Source: Exobasidium rhododendri
Taxonomy: Eukaryota; Basidiomycota; Exobasidiomycetes; Exobasidiales; Exobasidiaceae
Length of the DNA stretch: 64,000 bases
Assembly (NCBI GenBank): GCA_026210745.1
Contig: CP110631.1
Location: 3,658,001-3,722,000, forward strand
Direction of reading: 5' to 3'
Each line of letters starts with the position of its first letter. Position 1 is the first letter of the stretch. Both the position numbers and the translations under genes were made by a program. The notes under the pieces were generated by a model that had not been told where the DNA came from, did no database searches, and saw nothing but the letters and a program-made list of their open reading frames with translations. Positions 27,771 through 38,772 of this stretch are shown here, in pieces.

Positions 27771-29833
27771 TTAGTTGGCCAACGCTAGCACTTTCCTGGT
27801 GTAGTCTTGGTCATCGCGCAGCGAATGTGCGCTTCCGTTGCTGTTCCTTCGCAAGAAATTATCACGGTCTAACCTGTTGTCAGATTCGACTTCATGCACT
27901 GCAGGTGGACTGGTGTCATGCTCTGGGCTGCTTGTATGATCGGCAAAGACATTGGGACCGAGCAATTCATCTTCATTCTGGCCCATGCCTGATCTTCTTA
28001 CGTTGCCTCCTGCTGCCGCTGCTGCTCCTCCTGCACCTGCAGCAAAGGGCATACCTTCACCATCCACACCAGATGGATAGTTCCATCCGTCGTGCGATTG
28101 TGGTTGCTGCTGTGGTGCTTGCCCGTCCATGCCGTAACCGTAGTTATAATTGTTGTAATTGTCTTGTTGACCGTAGTGACCTTGACTGTAGGCATTATCG
28201 TGACCTTGGCTTTGACTGCCAACGGCACCTCCGTAGTAATCACTAGGTTGCGTGCCCGGATTATCATAATAGTTGTTCGGTGAATTATTCGCATAGTAGT
28301 CGTTGTACCCAGCAGCTCCGGCAGCTCCGGCTCCAGCTCCGGCTCCTGCACCAATGGCTGCCGCTCCTGCCGTGGGTCCGTAAGCACCCATTCCTGCATA
28401 TCCAGGAGCAGTGCCTGCTGAAAAGTGGCTAGGTTCGTATTCGTTTTGAGAGGCAGGGTAATAGTTGGAAGCCGCCGCACTTCCAGCAGCAATCCCTCCC
28501 GCTCCATAAGAGTGATTCTCCATCATTTCAGGGTCATCATCATCATCGAATGGTGTACGAGTCGTAGCTGCCGCAGCAGAAGCGGCCATGGCAACGTCGG
28601 CGTCCATCCGCTGGGCCTTCCTTCTCCGGTAGAACAGCCAAGCAATGCCTGCTAGAATAAGGACAGCTACGATACCAACAGCCGCAAATGTACCACCGAC
28701 GGCACCGGAATGTTCGAAGAATCCATTGTTGGAAGAATTGTCTGCTCCATTAAGAGAGCCTTGGGCGCCAGTGGCATTGATGACGGACGTCAAGGTTGTT
28801 GGCCGGCCATCGACAAAAGTGACTTGTGTTGATGTGGAAAGAGCGGCCGACGTCTCTGTAGGAGTTGTCGTCTGAGATGTAGCTGTTGCTTGTGTCTGTA
28901 GCGTGAGAAGAAAGGGAAAAGCAGGAAGGCGTGTCAGACTTGATCACCGTTAGAAGCACTCTGCCTAAACCACGCAGATCGATTGGTATCAGATATCCCG
29001 TGTGTGTGCGGGGGAGGAGGGGAGAGAGAAGGGGTACTGACCGATGTGGAAGATGTTTCAACAGCTTGAGAACTAGAGCTGGAACTCACGCTTGTCGATT
29101 GAGCTGCTGATGATGATGTGGATGCGGCCGAAGTGGATCGACTCGAGCTTGAAGAACTTGACGTAGTTTGTGCAGCTGTGGAGGTAGTATCCGCACTCGT
29201 GGTGGTAGCACCAGTATTTGAAGTAGTTGTCGTAGCTGCGGTAGATCCTGGTGCGGTGGAGTCTCCGGTGCTTCCATTATTTCCTGTGCTCGCAGCCGTG
29301 GTCGATTCTGTGCTGCCCGCATTGGCACTACTGGAGCCTACAGATGAGCTAGAGTCAACGGTTCCAGAGTTACCGCCAGTAGCTGATGTCGTGGCTGGAT
29401 TGTTGCCATTTCCAGTGTTCGAAGTTATTGCAGAAGCGGAGGATGGATTGCCTGCTAGGTTAAGTAAGTTTTCGTTAGATTAGAGCAATGGAACGAAAGT
29501 GCAAAATATGCAAGAGGAAACAAATGTTGCGGGAAAGAAGAAGAAGAAGAAGAAGAAGAAGAAGAAGAAGAAGAAGAAGAAGAAGAAGAAGAAAAAGAAG
29601 AATTAATACGCACCAGAAGATGTAGTGTCCGCCGAGGATGAAGTCACGGACGGTGCCGAAGACGAGGAAGAAGACATCGTGTCAGTATTTGTGGATGGGG
29701 TTCCAGTAGAAGAGGAAGAAGTTGATGCGTTTTCAGAGGTTGTCGATGTAGGATCGTCGTTCGAGTTGGAGTTATTATTAGTGGTCGAGTCGGTAGTAGT
29801 AGTAGTTAGTGCCGTTGATGTTGCCGAGTTCAT
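27771..29833 (-). CDS. Ser/Thr-rich single-pass cell-surface protein, about 568-584 aa, unknown function
   Basis: Exons: 29833-29614, 29451-29090 (or to 29042), 28895-27771. The first half is almost all Ser, Thr, Asn and Ala (STALTTTTTDSTTNNN, STSSSSTGTPSTNT), a likely O-mannosylated extracellular stalk. GTFAAVGIVAVLILAGIAWLFYRRRK is a transmembrane helix with a basic stop-transfer. The cytoplasmic part has an acidic patch (FDDDDDPEMMEN), then Gly/Ala/Tyr/Gln/Asn-rich low complexity with YGYGMDG and PQQQPQ. This layout resembles fungal wall-stress sensors (Wsc/Mid2 type), but no WSC domain is present, so the sensor role is inference. No clear signal peptide follows Met at 29833, so an upstream start or exon may exist. 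Intron 1 contains a long GAA/TTC microsatellite. Confidence 0.75.
29535..29591 (+). repeat. (AAG)19 microsatellite inside intron 1 of the surface-protein gene
   Basis: Nineteen perfect AAG units (57 bases). On the coding strand this is a CTT run starting about 20 bases after the 5' splice site, taking up about a third of the 162-base intron. Confidence 0.95.
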
Positions 29834-31511
29834 TCGAGGCCAATGAGGTAGATGTGCCAGAGAAGAGCGTTATCGAGTCGAATGAGATGTAAGGAGAAGA
29901 AGGGACGAGAGAGATACTGGGATGTAAGCAGCTCGAATCTCCAAACACTGACGAAAAGAGGAGAACAATGCCGTTTCTCGACGCAATGAGAACGTACGAG
30001 ATAAGGTGGCAGTGGAAAGAATTGGACGAGGTGGAAAGCACCGCTGAACCAGGCAATGATTGGGAAGGGTTGAAATGGAAGCGAAATCCACGCGCATGCA
30101 ACAAAGTGATTGAGCCTAGTACGGCTATAAGGGCAAAGTTTTTTTTTTCTTGCTTTTCCACTTTGTATTCCGCGCTTTGTAACGCGCGCGCAGAGGGGGC
30201 ACTTGAACTCTCTCTGATTTCGTTAAGATCCCCATTTTCCCTTCTCAAGCACACAAGGCAAAATGATTTTAAATCTGTAGCCTGTGCGATGATGATCAAA
30301 AATAATCAAAACGTCCTAGGAGCTCCGAGGCGGAGTCCAAGGCCAAAGCAACTTCCGCCCAAACCCTGCCCGCCTGGCTCCTAAACGTTTCGCGGTCTAC
30401 ACGAAGGCAGACACGCACGCCGTGTAATAGAAGAGGGGAGGCCCGCACCAGAATAGCCACAAAGTGAGAAACTCGATGGCACAAAGGAGACGCAGAGAAC
30501 AAAGCAATCCGTGTAGCTAGTCTTGCGTCATGTAGTGTGCGCGCACTAACGTAGCTTAACGGAACACTCTGCCTCATTCAACTCTTCCACCAAACGTAGT
30601 CATGTACCTGATCACGTTTCACATGACCAAGAGCTTGACTCCTTCACACCATCTCAAGGAGAACCGTATGCCACCACTACCTGGGCCATTCAAGACTCTA
30701 CGCACCTGTCGAGCTCATTTTGAGCTTGCTTCCTTAGCAGTGCAAAGGATCGGTCGAGTCGAAGCAAGTAGGGCGTCCTCAGTCGAGAGATGTGTTCGAG
30801 TGAAGGAGCGAAGCAAGCTGAGCGGAATGACCGTTGGCTTTCGTCGTACCGTTTAGCTGCGTGGTGGGAGGAAGGAGAAAGACAGACAGACCAAAGACAG
30901 AGACGAAAGACAGCTGGGTTTATATGCTGATCTTTCCTGATGGTCGTGTGCAAGAGAAAGGTAAGCGCCTGTCGTCGGAAGGATTTGAGTCCCCCCCCCC
31001 TCTGTTATTCTGTCTGAGAGACGCTTGACTCTTACCGTACCACGAATTCCACCGACAAAGAATGAATTTTCTTTTTGGGCGCGAATTCAAAAAAAGGGCA
31101 ATTGTAATCTGAAAGAAAACTCTCTTACCTGCAAACACTTAAATTTCCTTATTATGTTTTAATGCCTTTGATAGTCTTTTGTCGATCCATACATATGACT
31201 TTTTTAATGAAAGACTAATCACATGGCTCCTCGTCAGGTACCCCCCGCTTCCCGTTCGGGCATGAAAGTGTCAAGTTGAGACATATGTGAAGTTGAGCAA
31301 GCCACCTACCTACCTCTCCATCATTGCAATCGACTCACCTAACCCGCTCTCTTACTCCTCGTACCCTTTCGATACATACAACACCGGCCTACGCCAATCA
31401 CGCTCTTCAGCACACACTTTCATTTCAACATCGGTCAGTAACAACGGCATTCAAATTGTCTGCGCACGCCATACTTTGACACATCAAAATAGTCTCATAT
31501 AAAGGCAAAAC
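29834..31511. promoter_or_regulatory. Divergent intergenic region of 1.7 kb
   Basis: Lies between the surface-protein gene and the 31512 gene. It holds a T run at about 30138-30147 and a C run at about 30990-31001. No frame in it has convincing coding content, and no tRNA could be folded by eye. Confidence 0.45.
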
Positions 31512-32108
31512 ATGGCGCCCTCACCCCTCACATCATCATCATCATTCATTGCAAAGCGTAGTGCTTCCTCCTTGTCCGCCGGTGATATTGCAGGCATCAT
31601 TGTCGGCATCGTAGTAGTAGCTCTGCTCCTCCTTGGGTTACTTATTTGGCGCCTCCTGGCTTATCGAAAGAATCTGGACCCATACAGCGCAAAATCACTC
31701 GACTCCCGTGCAAGAGAAAAGGCTTTATCCCAAACAAGAGGAGGACACATTCGTAGCACAAGACCACGAGATCGAGACACCATGGGTATGGACGAAAGCA
31801 GGGGTCTCGTGGTGAAACATCCGTCGAAAGTAGAAGAAGATGAAGAAATCCTGACAGGCGTCGACGGTGGAGATGGCAGTTCGCACAGCCTCGATGGTAC
31901 TCAAAACCTGACCAAGGAAAGGCTGGGCGAGAAGAGCTCCGATCAAGGTGTAGACATGGAGGAAACCTTCCAAGGTCATCACGAAAGTTCGCGCCCGGCT
32001 ATTCCTCAAGAATTCTCAACTCAGGACCCTCGCAAAGAGAACTTTTCCTCTCCAGAAGAGAACAATCAGCCTGAGAAGAGCATCGCACGGGGCTGCACGA
32101 CCATGTGA
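31512..32108 (+). CDS. Small single-pass membrane protein with a C-terminal CaaX-like box, 198 aa
   Basis: Single exon. After a short Ser-rich N-terminus (PLTSSSSFIAKRSASSLS) comes one strong membrane helix (AGIIVGIVVVALLLLGLLIW) at about 27-47, then a basic stop-transfer (RLLAYRKN) and a hydrophilic, probably disordered cytoplasmic tail of about 145 residues. The protein ends RGCTTM, which fits a CaaX motif (Cys195, X = Met, a farnesylation-type residue). The short ectodomain, helix and charged tail resemble a truncated relative of the Ser/Thr-rich surface proteins next door. I do not recognise a family. Confidence 0.72.
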   Translation: MAPSPLTSSSSFIAKRSASSLSAGDIAGIIVGIVVVALLLLGLLIWRLLAYRKNLDPYSAKSLDSRAREKALSQTRGGHIRSTRPRDRDTMGMDESRGLVVKHPSKVEEDEEILTGVDGGDGSSHSLDGTQNLTKERLGEKSSDQGVDMEETFQGHHESSRPAIPQEFSTQDPRKENFSSPEENNQPEKSIARGCTTM

Positions 32109-32293
32109 AGCGGAGTTTGCATCCTTCAAGAGAACGAACGCATCCCTCTCCTTTCTACTTCCCGCTCTCTGCACCATTACACTCATTTTCCTCACTCGCC
32201 CTTTCGCGCTCCCTGTATATCGTTCCCGATTCGTACTTCTCTATAGTGATGAGCGACATTGATGTCTGCGCTCCTATACATTGTCTTCTTATG

Positions 32294-33207
32294 CTAGAGT
32301 TGGAAGTTTGTCTCGGAAAGGTATTGGAAGATGGTGTAGACGGTAGTTCCGAGGAGACCTAGTTGTGCCACGGCGCCAACTCCCGCACCAGCTGCTCGTG
32401 AGGACGGCTCGCCCGTCGAGTAACCTGTATGACAGAGAGTAAGTACTTAGAAGGAGGCCGGTATGGGTCTTGACCATTCTTAATGGTTCGGCACACTCAC
32501 CCAGAGTGTACATCACTCGACCAATAAGGTATACGCTAGCTAGACCAACCGCTGGTCTGGGGTGTCGAAGACCAGAGATGAGGGTCATGAGAATGTAGTG
32601 ATGCACACTTTCCAGACTATTGGCATGAGAGCGTTGTACACAATTGAAGATCTGCAAGATGCGTTGCGTCAGTATATCTATCCTTCTACTTTTCACAGTA
32701 GCAACAGAGATTCATCGTCGAGCTCAAGACGAGGAGGAGCAAGAAAACAAGGTGTACGTCCTGTATGTCGTGGGTGGTAGAGGCGCGCTCGGCAGCGTCG
32801 CCGTGACTTCTCTCCATAAGACACTTGCTACTCCGAATAGTCTTCCCACCCCACCCCTTTCTCTGACGCAGAGCCAATCCCCTGCTACTTCCAATTTCGC
32901 AGCAAGAGTCCAGCAAGGCTGTCAGGCTACCAAGTGACTGGACGTCCCTTATCGCAAAGGAAGAACAACAATCACAAGTGGCGCCTTGTAGAATATCGGC
33001 TGAATGTGCTATAGCAGACAGGCTCACCTTAGCATCTTTGTTGGAAGCTTCCTCTTCTTTGGTAGCATAAACTTGAGGGTACTTTATTCCAGCTTTTTTA
33101 CGAGCTGCAGAAACTAGCAGACTTTGCCAGATATTGAGAAAGATGGTTCCAGTAGCAGCTGCGATGACCCAAGGGTAGCCGACAGGTAGGCCGATTGCGA
33201 TGCTCAT
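32294..33207 (-). CDS. MAPEG-family microsomal glutathione S-transferase 3-like, 153 aa
   Basis: Exons: 33207-33028, 32651-32501, 32424-32294 (462 nt). MGST3-type proteins conjugate glutathione to, or reduce peroxides of, lipid substrates in ER or mitochondrial outer membranes. The spliced sequence shows YPWVIAAATGTIFLNIWQ, YPQVYATKEE, then IFNCVQRSHANSLESVHHYILMTLISGLRHP, where FNCxQRxHxNxLE is the MAPEG glutathione-binding signature. VYLIGRVMYTLGYSTGEP gives the second family motif (Arg-x-x-Tyr, GY-tGdP). Four membrane helices fit the family, and length matches human MGST3 (152). Intron 1 is unusually long (376 bases), and most of it is open in frame. Confidence 0.94.
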
Positions 33208-33889
33208 GATGATCTTCTGAAGCTGTGTTCGACGATTACAGAGAAGTACAGTGAGTGTATAATGACAGGTCAGCTCAACCTTCCCTTCCAATTCCAAAGT
33301 ATTTCACAGTCATTTTGTATATATAGGTATGCTACAAAATACTCTACGTGTCGCATTATGTAATGAACCTTTGGTATGTGGCGGAGCCGACGAGTAGATA
33401 GAATTGCGTGCATATACGTCGCATGGCACATATATCGACCTCTCACCGATATGCAGGATATGGTTGCCATCCGGACATATCTCTATCTATCTAATCTGAT
33501 ACCCTCCATCTGCCGTCAAGATCGCTGTGATGCAAAATTGCAATACTGCTGCGATCAGAATTGATCACTGGGGCCCTCGCCAACATTTTAATCTCGTAAG
33601 TGTAGGAGGGGCCACTATCTCGTTTCCCTCTCTGTCGCCCGATCGATACAGGGCTGATTTCTCGCACGGACCTACGCTGCGTTTATCTCGGACAGACGGC
33701 TTCAATCATGATGAGCTGATCGTAATTATCTCAAGACGGACCCCTTCAAGTCTTGGGTGTCCCTGCTCGTCGCCATAGAGGTCTATACTCTTGTCGTTCC
33801 TCGACGTAGAAGAATTGCCGCGACTACATCTTCTGCGCCCCTTCCAAAACTCATCAAGCACACCATCCTTGCATTTTCAAAGCCCCACA
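33208..33889. promoter_or_regulatory. Divergent promoter region, MGST3-like and F-box-like genes
   Basis: 682 bases between two start codons. The reading frame upstream of 33890 stays open to about 33791 but has no earlier ATG that fits. No further feature is seen. Confidence 0.45.
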
Positions 33890-35103
33890 ATGTTGTCGGT
33901 CATCCCGCCCCTCCATCAAGATTTTCGAGCTCGACACACGTTCATTTCTTCCGGAGATGGGTGGAGAACATTTGTCCCTCCTCCGTTTCCGACTGTACAG
34001 CCTGCTTTTCATTTCCTTTCTTCCCTGCTAGAACAGCCTGCGCATGTCGCGACTACACCGTTGGTAAAGGTCCGCCCGCCTTTAAATCCATCTTTGTACG
34101 GATCGCTGGAACGACTAAAGAGCCTACCGATAGAAGTGCTGGACTTGATCGTCAGCCTAGTTGTAGATCTGGAGACAGGTCCCAGCATTGCCTTAAGCTG
34201 TCGACAATTCAACCGACTAGCTACAAGGCATCTATACAAGACTGTAGAACTAGCAACGCATAATTCCGTCTCGCTTTTGTCTAGATCGCTCGAGATGAGG
34301 CCAATCTTAGGCGAGCATATACAACAGCTGTTCCTGTTGTGTCATCGGCCGCAGTGGGATCAGATGCATAAGCTTGTCAAAGCACTAGGAAGGAATGCAA
34401 GGACCATATCAGCCCTTCGAGTGCGATTCCAATCTAGCGACTTGTACACCGCCATGCCCTTCTTTGCTTACTTTTCGCCAGAATCATTTGAATGGGTGAG
34501 TCCTTTTTTAGTGGGAAACACAATATTGTTGAAATGGACATCTGAACGACATGTTTCCTCTTGACAGGTCACATCGCCCTGCTGGATGATGCGACCTGCC
34601 AACCTCTTTTCAGAATTTCTCGTAAGTTGGAGTAGAGTCGTACTGAGGGGAATCTCTTGTGACTTACGGCGCTGCTACAGTCGGAATGGACCCGACTCCG
34701 ATACTTGACGTTCGGCAATTTCCGCTTTGATTACGCCATTGTCGAGAGTGTCGTTAAGCTTTCGTGAGTCCTGAGGGCGAATGAATGCGTAAGAGGAATG
34801 CCGAGGCGATCGAAGGACTAGTGCAAATTTATCACTGTTTCTGTTTTGCATGACAGCTCCATGAGGATCTTGACGCTCAGGGGCGGAGGATGTGGTCATC
34901 TGGACACCGAGACACTATCCTCCCTCTTGCAACTCAACGGAAAAAGCCTTGGTCAGCACCCAGAGCTAGCTGAGGAGAAGAGATCCTATAAATTACACAT
35001 CAAGGACTGTCCCCTACCAGATCGATTCCTCCTGCAAAATGAACTTCTTGCTTCTCTTGCGGAAGATGACCAAGCTTTATTATCTAGATTGACATGGCTT
35101 TAA
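33890..35103 (+). CDS. F-box-like protein, 329 aa
   Basis: Exons: 33890-34495, 34568-34621, 34681-34763, 34857-35103 (990 nt), all phases consistent. LKSLPIEVLDLIVSLVVDLETGPSIALSCRQFNRLATRHLYKTVEL at about residues 76-121 has the F-box pattern (L-x-LP-E-hL--I, a polar spacer, then L-L-C-F--L-----Y). The rest alternates hydrophobic strands and loops (LRYLTFGNF, VVKLS, MRILTLRGG), like the irregular leucine-rich repeats of fungal F-box proteins. Such proteins choose substrates for SCF ubiquitin ligases; the target is unknown. The start chosen is the first ATG in the open frame. Exon 2 is 54 bases. Confidence 0.75.
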
Positions 35104-35607
35104 GCAGGCATGGGCGTAATTGCGTTCTCGTCCGCTACTGTATTGTACCCATCATGTCCTCGACTCTATTGTATCAATGCATTTCATTCTCAGCCTTCAC
35201 GTCATCAAAGAGTGTTGGACAAGGCTCTGAGAGGTAGGGGATGCAGGGAGGGTGGGAAAGTACCCCGTTCAAGACGCGTACTTTTCGCCAAATTTTAAGC
35301 TTCCCAGTTGTTACCAAGTAACAACGACCTTTCCTCCTCCTCCTACACTGCTGGGTTTCGTACAGAGCGACGACTCCTTGGTTGCCTTTCGGTTGCCATT
35401 TTCGTTCTTCGTCGCCGCTTCACTTGATCCCGCCACCTCTTTACGAGTGAGCCTGACCCCTGCGAAAAGACCACCTCGACCTCAGAAAGGAAAAGAGACA
35501 AGAGAAAAGAAGGGCACAAGTCGCTGTTGCTGCTCTTTTGATCTTCCTCAAGTTAAATTCTTCCTCCCGTTTCTCACCTTTCTTCTGAGCGACCAACAGT
35601 CAGCAGA
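35104..35607. promoter_or_regulatory. Intergenic region upstream of SFT2
   Basis: 504 bases between two plus-strand genes. It ends in a pyrimidine-rich leader typical of the promoters here. No gene is seen. Confidence 0.45.
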
Positions 35608-36475
35608 ATGTCGTGGAATCCCTTTGCTTCTTCGTCCAATGCTGCTCCTGCGACAGGTGGATCAGGGTCATGGATGAATATGGAAACAGCACAAGTGCGT
35701 GCAGTAGCGACAGGAGAATTGACGGGCGAGGCAAGCGCTTTCGAGGGCTTTTACAAGCTATCTCGGAAGGAGAGGATAATAGGTTTCGTTTCATGGTAAG
35801 AAGAAGATAGCACAGCTCAATCTATCTTGATGGGACTACTCTTGGATCCGGCTCACCTTTCCGATCTGGTTCTCCTGTCTCCCCTTTCCCCACCTCTTTA
35901 GTCTCGTTTTGGGTTTCGCCCTCTCGCTCATCGGCACAGTCATGCTATTCATTGGTCTGACCACCTTGTTTGCAGTCTTATATAGCATTGGTCTGATAAT
36001 CTCCCTGATTGGGTCGGGCTTCTTGGTGGGCTTTCTGAGACAGCTCAGATTGATGTTTCAACCCGTTCGAGTGGTAGCGACAGGAATTCTATTCGCTTGT
36101 CTAGTGATGGTCTGGTGAGTCACGCCGTGCGGAAGGTTGTCAGTCAATAGTGTGATGAGTTGTGATGTCTGACACAACCGGGATCTATCTCAAGGATATC
36201 GGCCTTTGTTTTGAATATAGCAGTCTTAGCACTGATCTTCGTCATTATCCTGTATCTGGCTTACATCTGGGTAAGTCATGAAAGGATCAGGGAGACGAGA
36301 GTAGAGCGATCTCTTGCTGATCTTGCATTTGCTCTTCATCACAGTATACCTTGTCATACATACCCGTACGTTTTCTCGTCGAGATAGAGAGTGCTATACC
36401 CCAATTGACAGCCCGTCTATCCATCTCTAGTACGCTCGATCCTTTGTCAAGAGCCTCGTATCGAAATTCGTGTAA
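35608..36475 (+). CDS. SFT2: Sft2-like Golgi vesicle transport protein, 180 aa, five exons
   Basis: Exons: 35608-35795, 35902-36114, 36195-36270, 36345-36365, 36431-36475 (543 nt). After a hydrophilic N-terminus comes LSRKERIIGFVSCLVLGFALS, the Sft2 signature, then four membrane helices (GTVMLFIGLTTLFAVLYSIGL, ISLIGSGFLVGFLRQL, VATGILFACLVMVWISAFV, ALIFVIILYLAYIW) and the ending WYTLSYIPYARSFVK, again a family mark. Sft2 acts with Got1 in retrograde fusion of endosome-derived vesicles with the Golgi. Exon 4 has only 21 bases and supplies YTLSYIP. The 93-base gap to the convergent lipase gene is the shortest in the window. Confidence 0.94.
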
Positions 36476-36568
36476 GCGAAGCATGATGAAACTAATGATT
36501 GAGACGATGATGATGATGTTTACAAGTGCATGGGAAATGGAAAGGTCATGGCACGTCTATGAGGTGTT

Positions 36569-37954
36569 CTACATTCTTGGAGTGGGATTAGGATCGACTG
36601 GATGCCAGACAAATTGGCCACCTTTTCCTAGATCCCTTTGCTCTACCTCGCCTGAAATCTCATCTCGTACAGGTAATTTGAGATCCTTTCTATCGAAATG
36701 ACCCATCATTTGCATCACCGAAGCTTGAGAGAATGCCTTTACAAGCGTCTCAGATGGAACTCCAGTCTTGTTTTTGAAGAATCGAGGCATCAAGAGAGGA
36801 AAGTCTGAGAAGTCGGTATGAGCCGTCTTTGTCATGGTCATGAGCCAAGATTGCCCAGACGCCTTCCAAGATTCTTGAACGAATTCTCTCAATTGGGCAA
36901 AGTGAGATTGCCATACGGTAAATGCCTCTGAATTTATCACGAATAAAGGTTTCTTTACGCTTTCTACCTCTCCTTCTCCAACTTTCCTGATCATTTCCAG
37001 CCATGGGTCCAGTACAATGGCACTGGTGAAGATCGAGTCGGGCTTGCGGATCAACTCTATACTGGTAGCCCCACCGAAGGAATGACCCAACGTCCATAAG
37101 TTTCCTAAATTCAAGTGGCCCTTCCATTCGGATAATTTCGCCTTTGGATCCACGGGTCGAGACGATGAGGCTTCCAACATATCGCCTTTGCCTTCATTTA
37201 GTTGCTTTAAGACGTTCACCACTTCTAGCACCTCACACTGACGGAGTTCCAGTTGAGCCTTTCGCATTTCCGAAATAGGACCCTTCTTTACATCATCCAC
37301 CTCTGCATCCAATTCGTCGTACTTGAAGTAAGTCAACGTCTCTTGTCGCTTTCCCTCTTTGTGTTGTATCGTGGTCGAAGGACCACTGCCGTCACGATGC
37401 TCTACTGAAGCGACGACTACGCCATGACTAGCTAGTTCAGCCAAATACTGAGAGTACGTGGTACGAGAGCCAGCTAAGCCATGACTGAAGACTCCGACGG
37501 GAAACACTTTGCTGGACGATGCAGGTGAGGAAGATTCCTGCAGGAAAGCTTCCTTACCACTATTGGAGCTGCTGCTGCTGTTGCTGCCGGAAACATAGTG
37601 AGGCGACTTAGATGCTAATGCCGCATCATTGGTGTACGGCAGTTTCGCAAAATACGGTAGAATCGCAAGGGCAGGGTAGGTGAAGTATTTCGACAATCCC
37701 GCGTACTTTACCAATCCCTCCATACTCTTCCATTTGGGAGTGGGTAGCCAGCTGATCGCATTGTGGCTTGGTCGTTTAGAGACGTTGCTCACATCTGTCG
37801 GATAGAAGAAAGTCACGAGTATCGTCTGGAGCTGGAAGATCGGCTTGCCATTCAATCTGAATTGATTGGGCTGGAAAGAACGAGGATCGCGCGCTGGTAC
37901 TTCTAGAGTGAGCGTGGAAACTGCATATGGTCCAGAGGGGACAGTTAGTGGCAT
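36569..37954 (-). CDS. Platelet-activating factor acetylhydrolase-like phospholipase A2, 461 aa
   Basis: Single exon, alpha/beta-hydrolase of the PAF-AH group VII/PLA2 family, which removes short or oxidised sn-2 acyl chains from phospholipids. FPVGVFSHGLAGSRTTYSQYLAELASHGVVVASVEHRDGS covers the oxyanion strand. LGHSFGGATSIEL holds the nucleophile Ser in GxSxG, AIVLDPWL the catalytic Asp and TAHTDFSDFPLL the catalytic His, all in family order. No signal peptide is seen (MPLTVPSGPYAVST), so the enzyme is probably cytosolic like the intracellular PAF-AH II. A Ser/Asn run (GSNSSSSSNSGK) at about 122-133 is a low-complexity insert. Confidence 0.92.
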   Translation of the reverse strand: MPLTVPSGPYAVSTLTLEVPARDPRSFQPNQFRLNGKPIFQLQTILVTFFYPTDVSNVSKRPSHNAISWLPTPKWKSMEGLVKYAGLSKYFTYPALAILPYFAKLPYTNDAALASKSPHYVSGSNSSSSSNSGKEAFLQESSSPASSSKVFPVGVFSHGLAGSRTTYSQYLAELASHGVVVASVEHRDGSGPSTTIQHKEGKRQETLTYFKYDELDAEVDDVKKGPISEMRKAQLELRQCEVLEVVNVLKQLNEGKGDMLEASSSRPVDPKAKLSEWKGHLNLGNLWTLGHSFGGATSIELIRKPDSIFTSAIVLDPWLEMIRKVGEGEVESVKKPLFVINSEAFTVWQSHFAQLREFVQESWKASGQSWLMTMTKTAHTDFSDFPLLMPRFFKNKTGVPSETLVKAFSQASVMQMMGHFDRKDLKLPVRDEISGEVEQRDLGKGGQFVWHPVDPNPTPRM

Positions 37955-38772
37955 ACTAACAGGTTCGCCAACCTAGCAGTGCGCGGGGTAGTCAAAAGGG
38001 TATTGTCGCATGAAGCAGGACTATGTGCGTGTCTCAAGCTTGTACGTAGCATGCAAGCAAATGAGCGAGTAACCAGATCCTTAGCTAAAAGTACAGTGAA
38101 AGAAAGTCTTGGTCTCCTCTGCATCTTGTGTATCCTGCAGCAATAGAGATTACCCAAGATAATACAAATGCACCTATAGGGACGTGTAATCTGCGACTTG
38201 GGGGGAACCCCCCCCCTCTGTGGCCGCTGCAACACGCTTTGTATTAAAGTAAACAAATCCTATGTTTCGCCTTCCTTCCCGTTTGTTCGGTTTCACCATT
38301 AGCTCGAGCGAGATTTGCAAGATTTGACTTAGATTTTATGATCTAGCGCCGATATTCAATCAATTACACTAATGATATCATCTCCTGTTCGGGCTTGCGT
38401 CCCCCAACCTCATAGTGTGCAGGTAGCAGGAGCGGAAGAGGGAGCGTACCAGTCCAATAGCCAAATACTCACCTTAATCGCTGCTCCAACCTCCTGTCAA
38501 GACCACCACCGTAACCGAGGTCGTGTGTGCTCTTGCAGGGCTCTTCAGAAAGTAGGACGACCGCCTGCCCACCGAATACTTTCGAGACCTCTTACAGCAG
38601 ATTGAAGCCGACGCTGACAGTACTACTGCAAGCCACCAGTCTTCCCTCATGCTACGCCTCTCCTGAAAAATCCTCGTCCATCTTGTTCGGGGCCTTAGCG
38701 TCCACTTCACCGTCAGAAGAAGGCCCTGTTTTGAGGTTTCCGACGCTGATGCGCCTGCACACGTAGCCGAGA
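37955..38772. other. Region upstream of the 38773 gene, possibly with 5' exons
   Basis: 818 bases. 38372-38770 has coding-like stretches in more than one plus frame (e.g. RLPTEYFRDLLQQIEADADS near 38560-38620; PEKSSSILFGALASTSPSEEG near 38660-38720), but no splice model joins them cleanly to the large ORF. An in-frame TAG lies just before the ATG at 38773 (CACACGTAG, which could also be a 3' splice site). A C run lies at about 38207-38216. Confidence 0.4.

Noticed and set aside
29086-29328. Minus-strand frame with Pro/Leu/Gln-rich product over the surface-protein stalk
   Set aside because: It is an out-of-frame reading of the Ser/Thr repeat exon.
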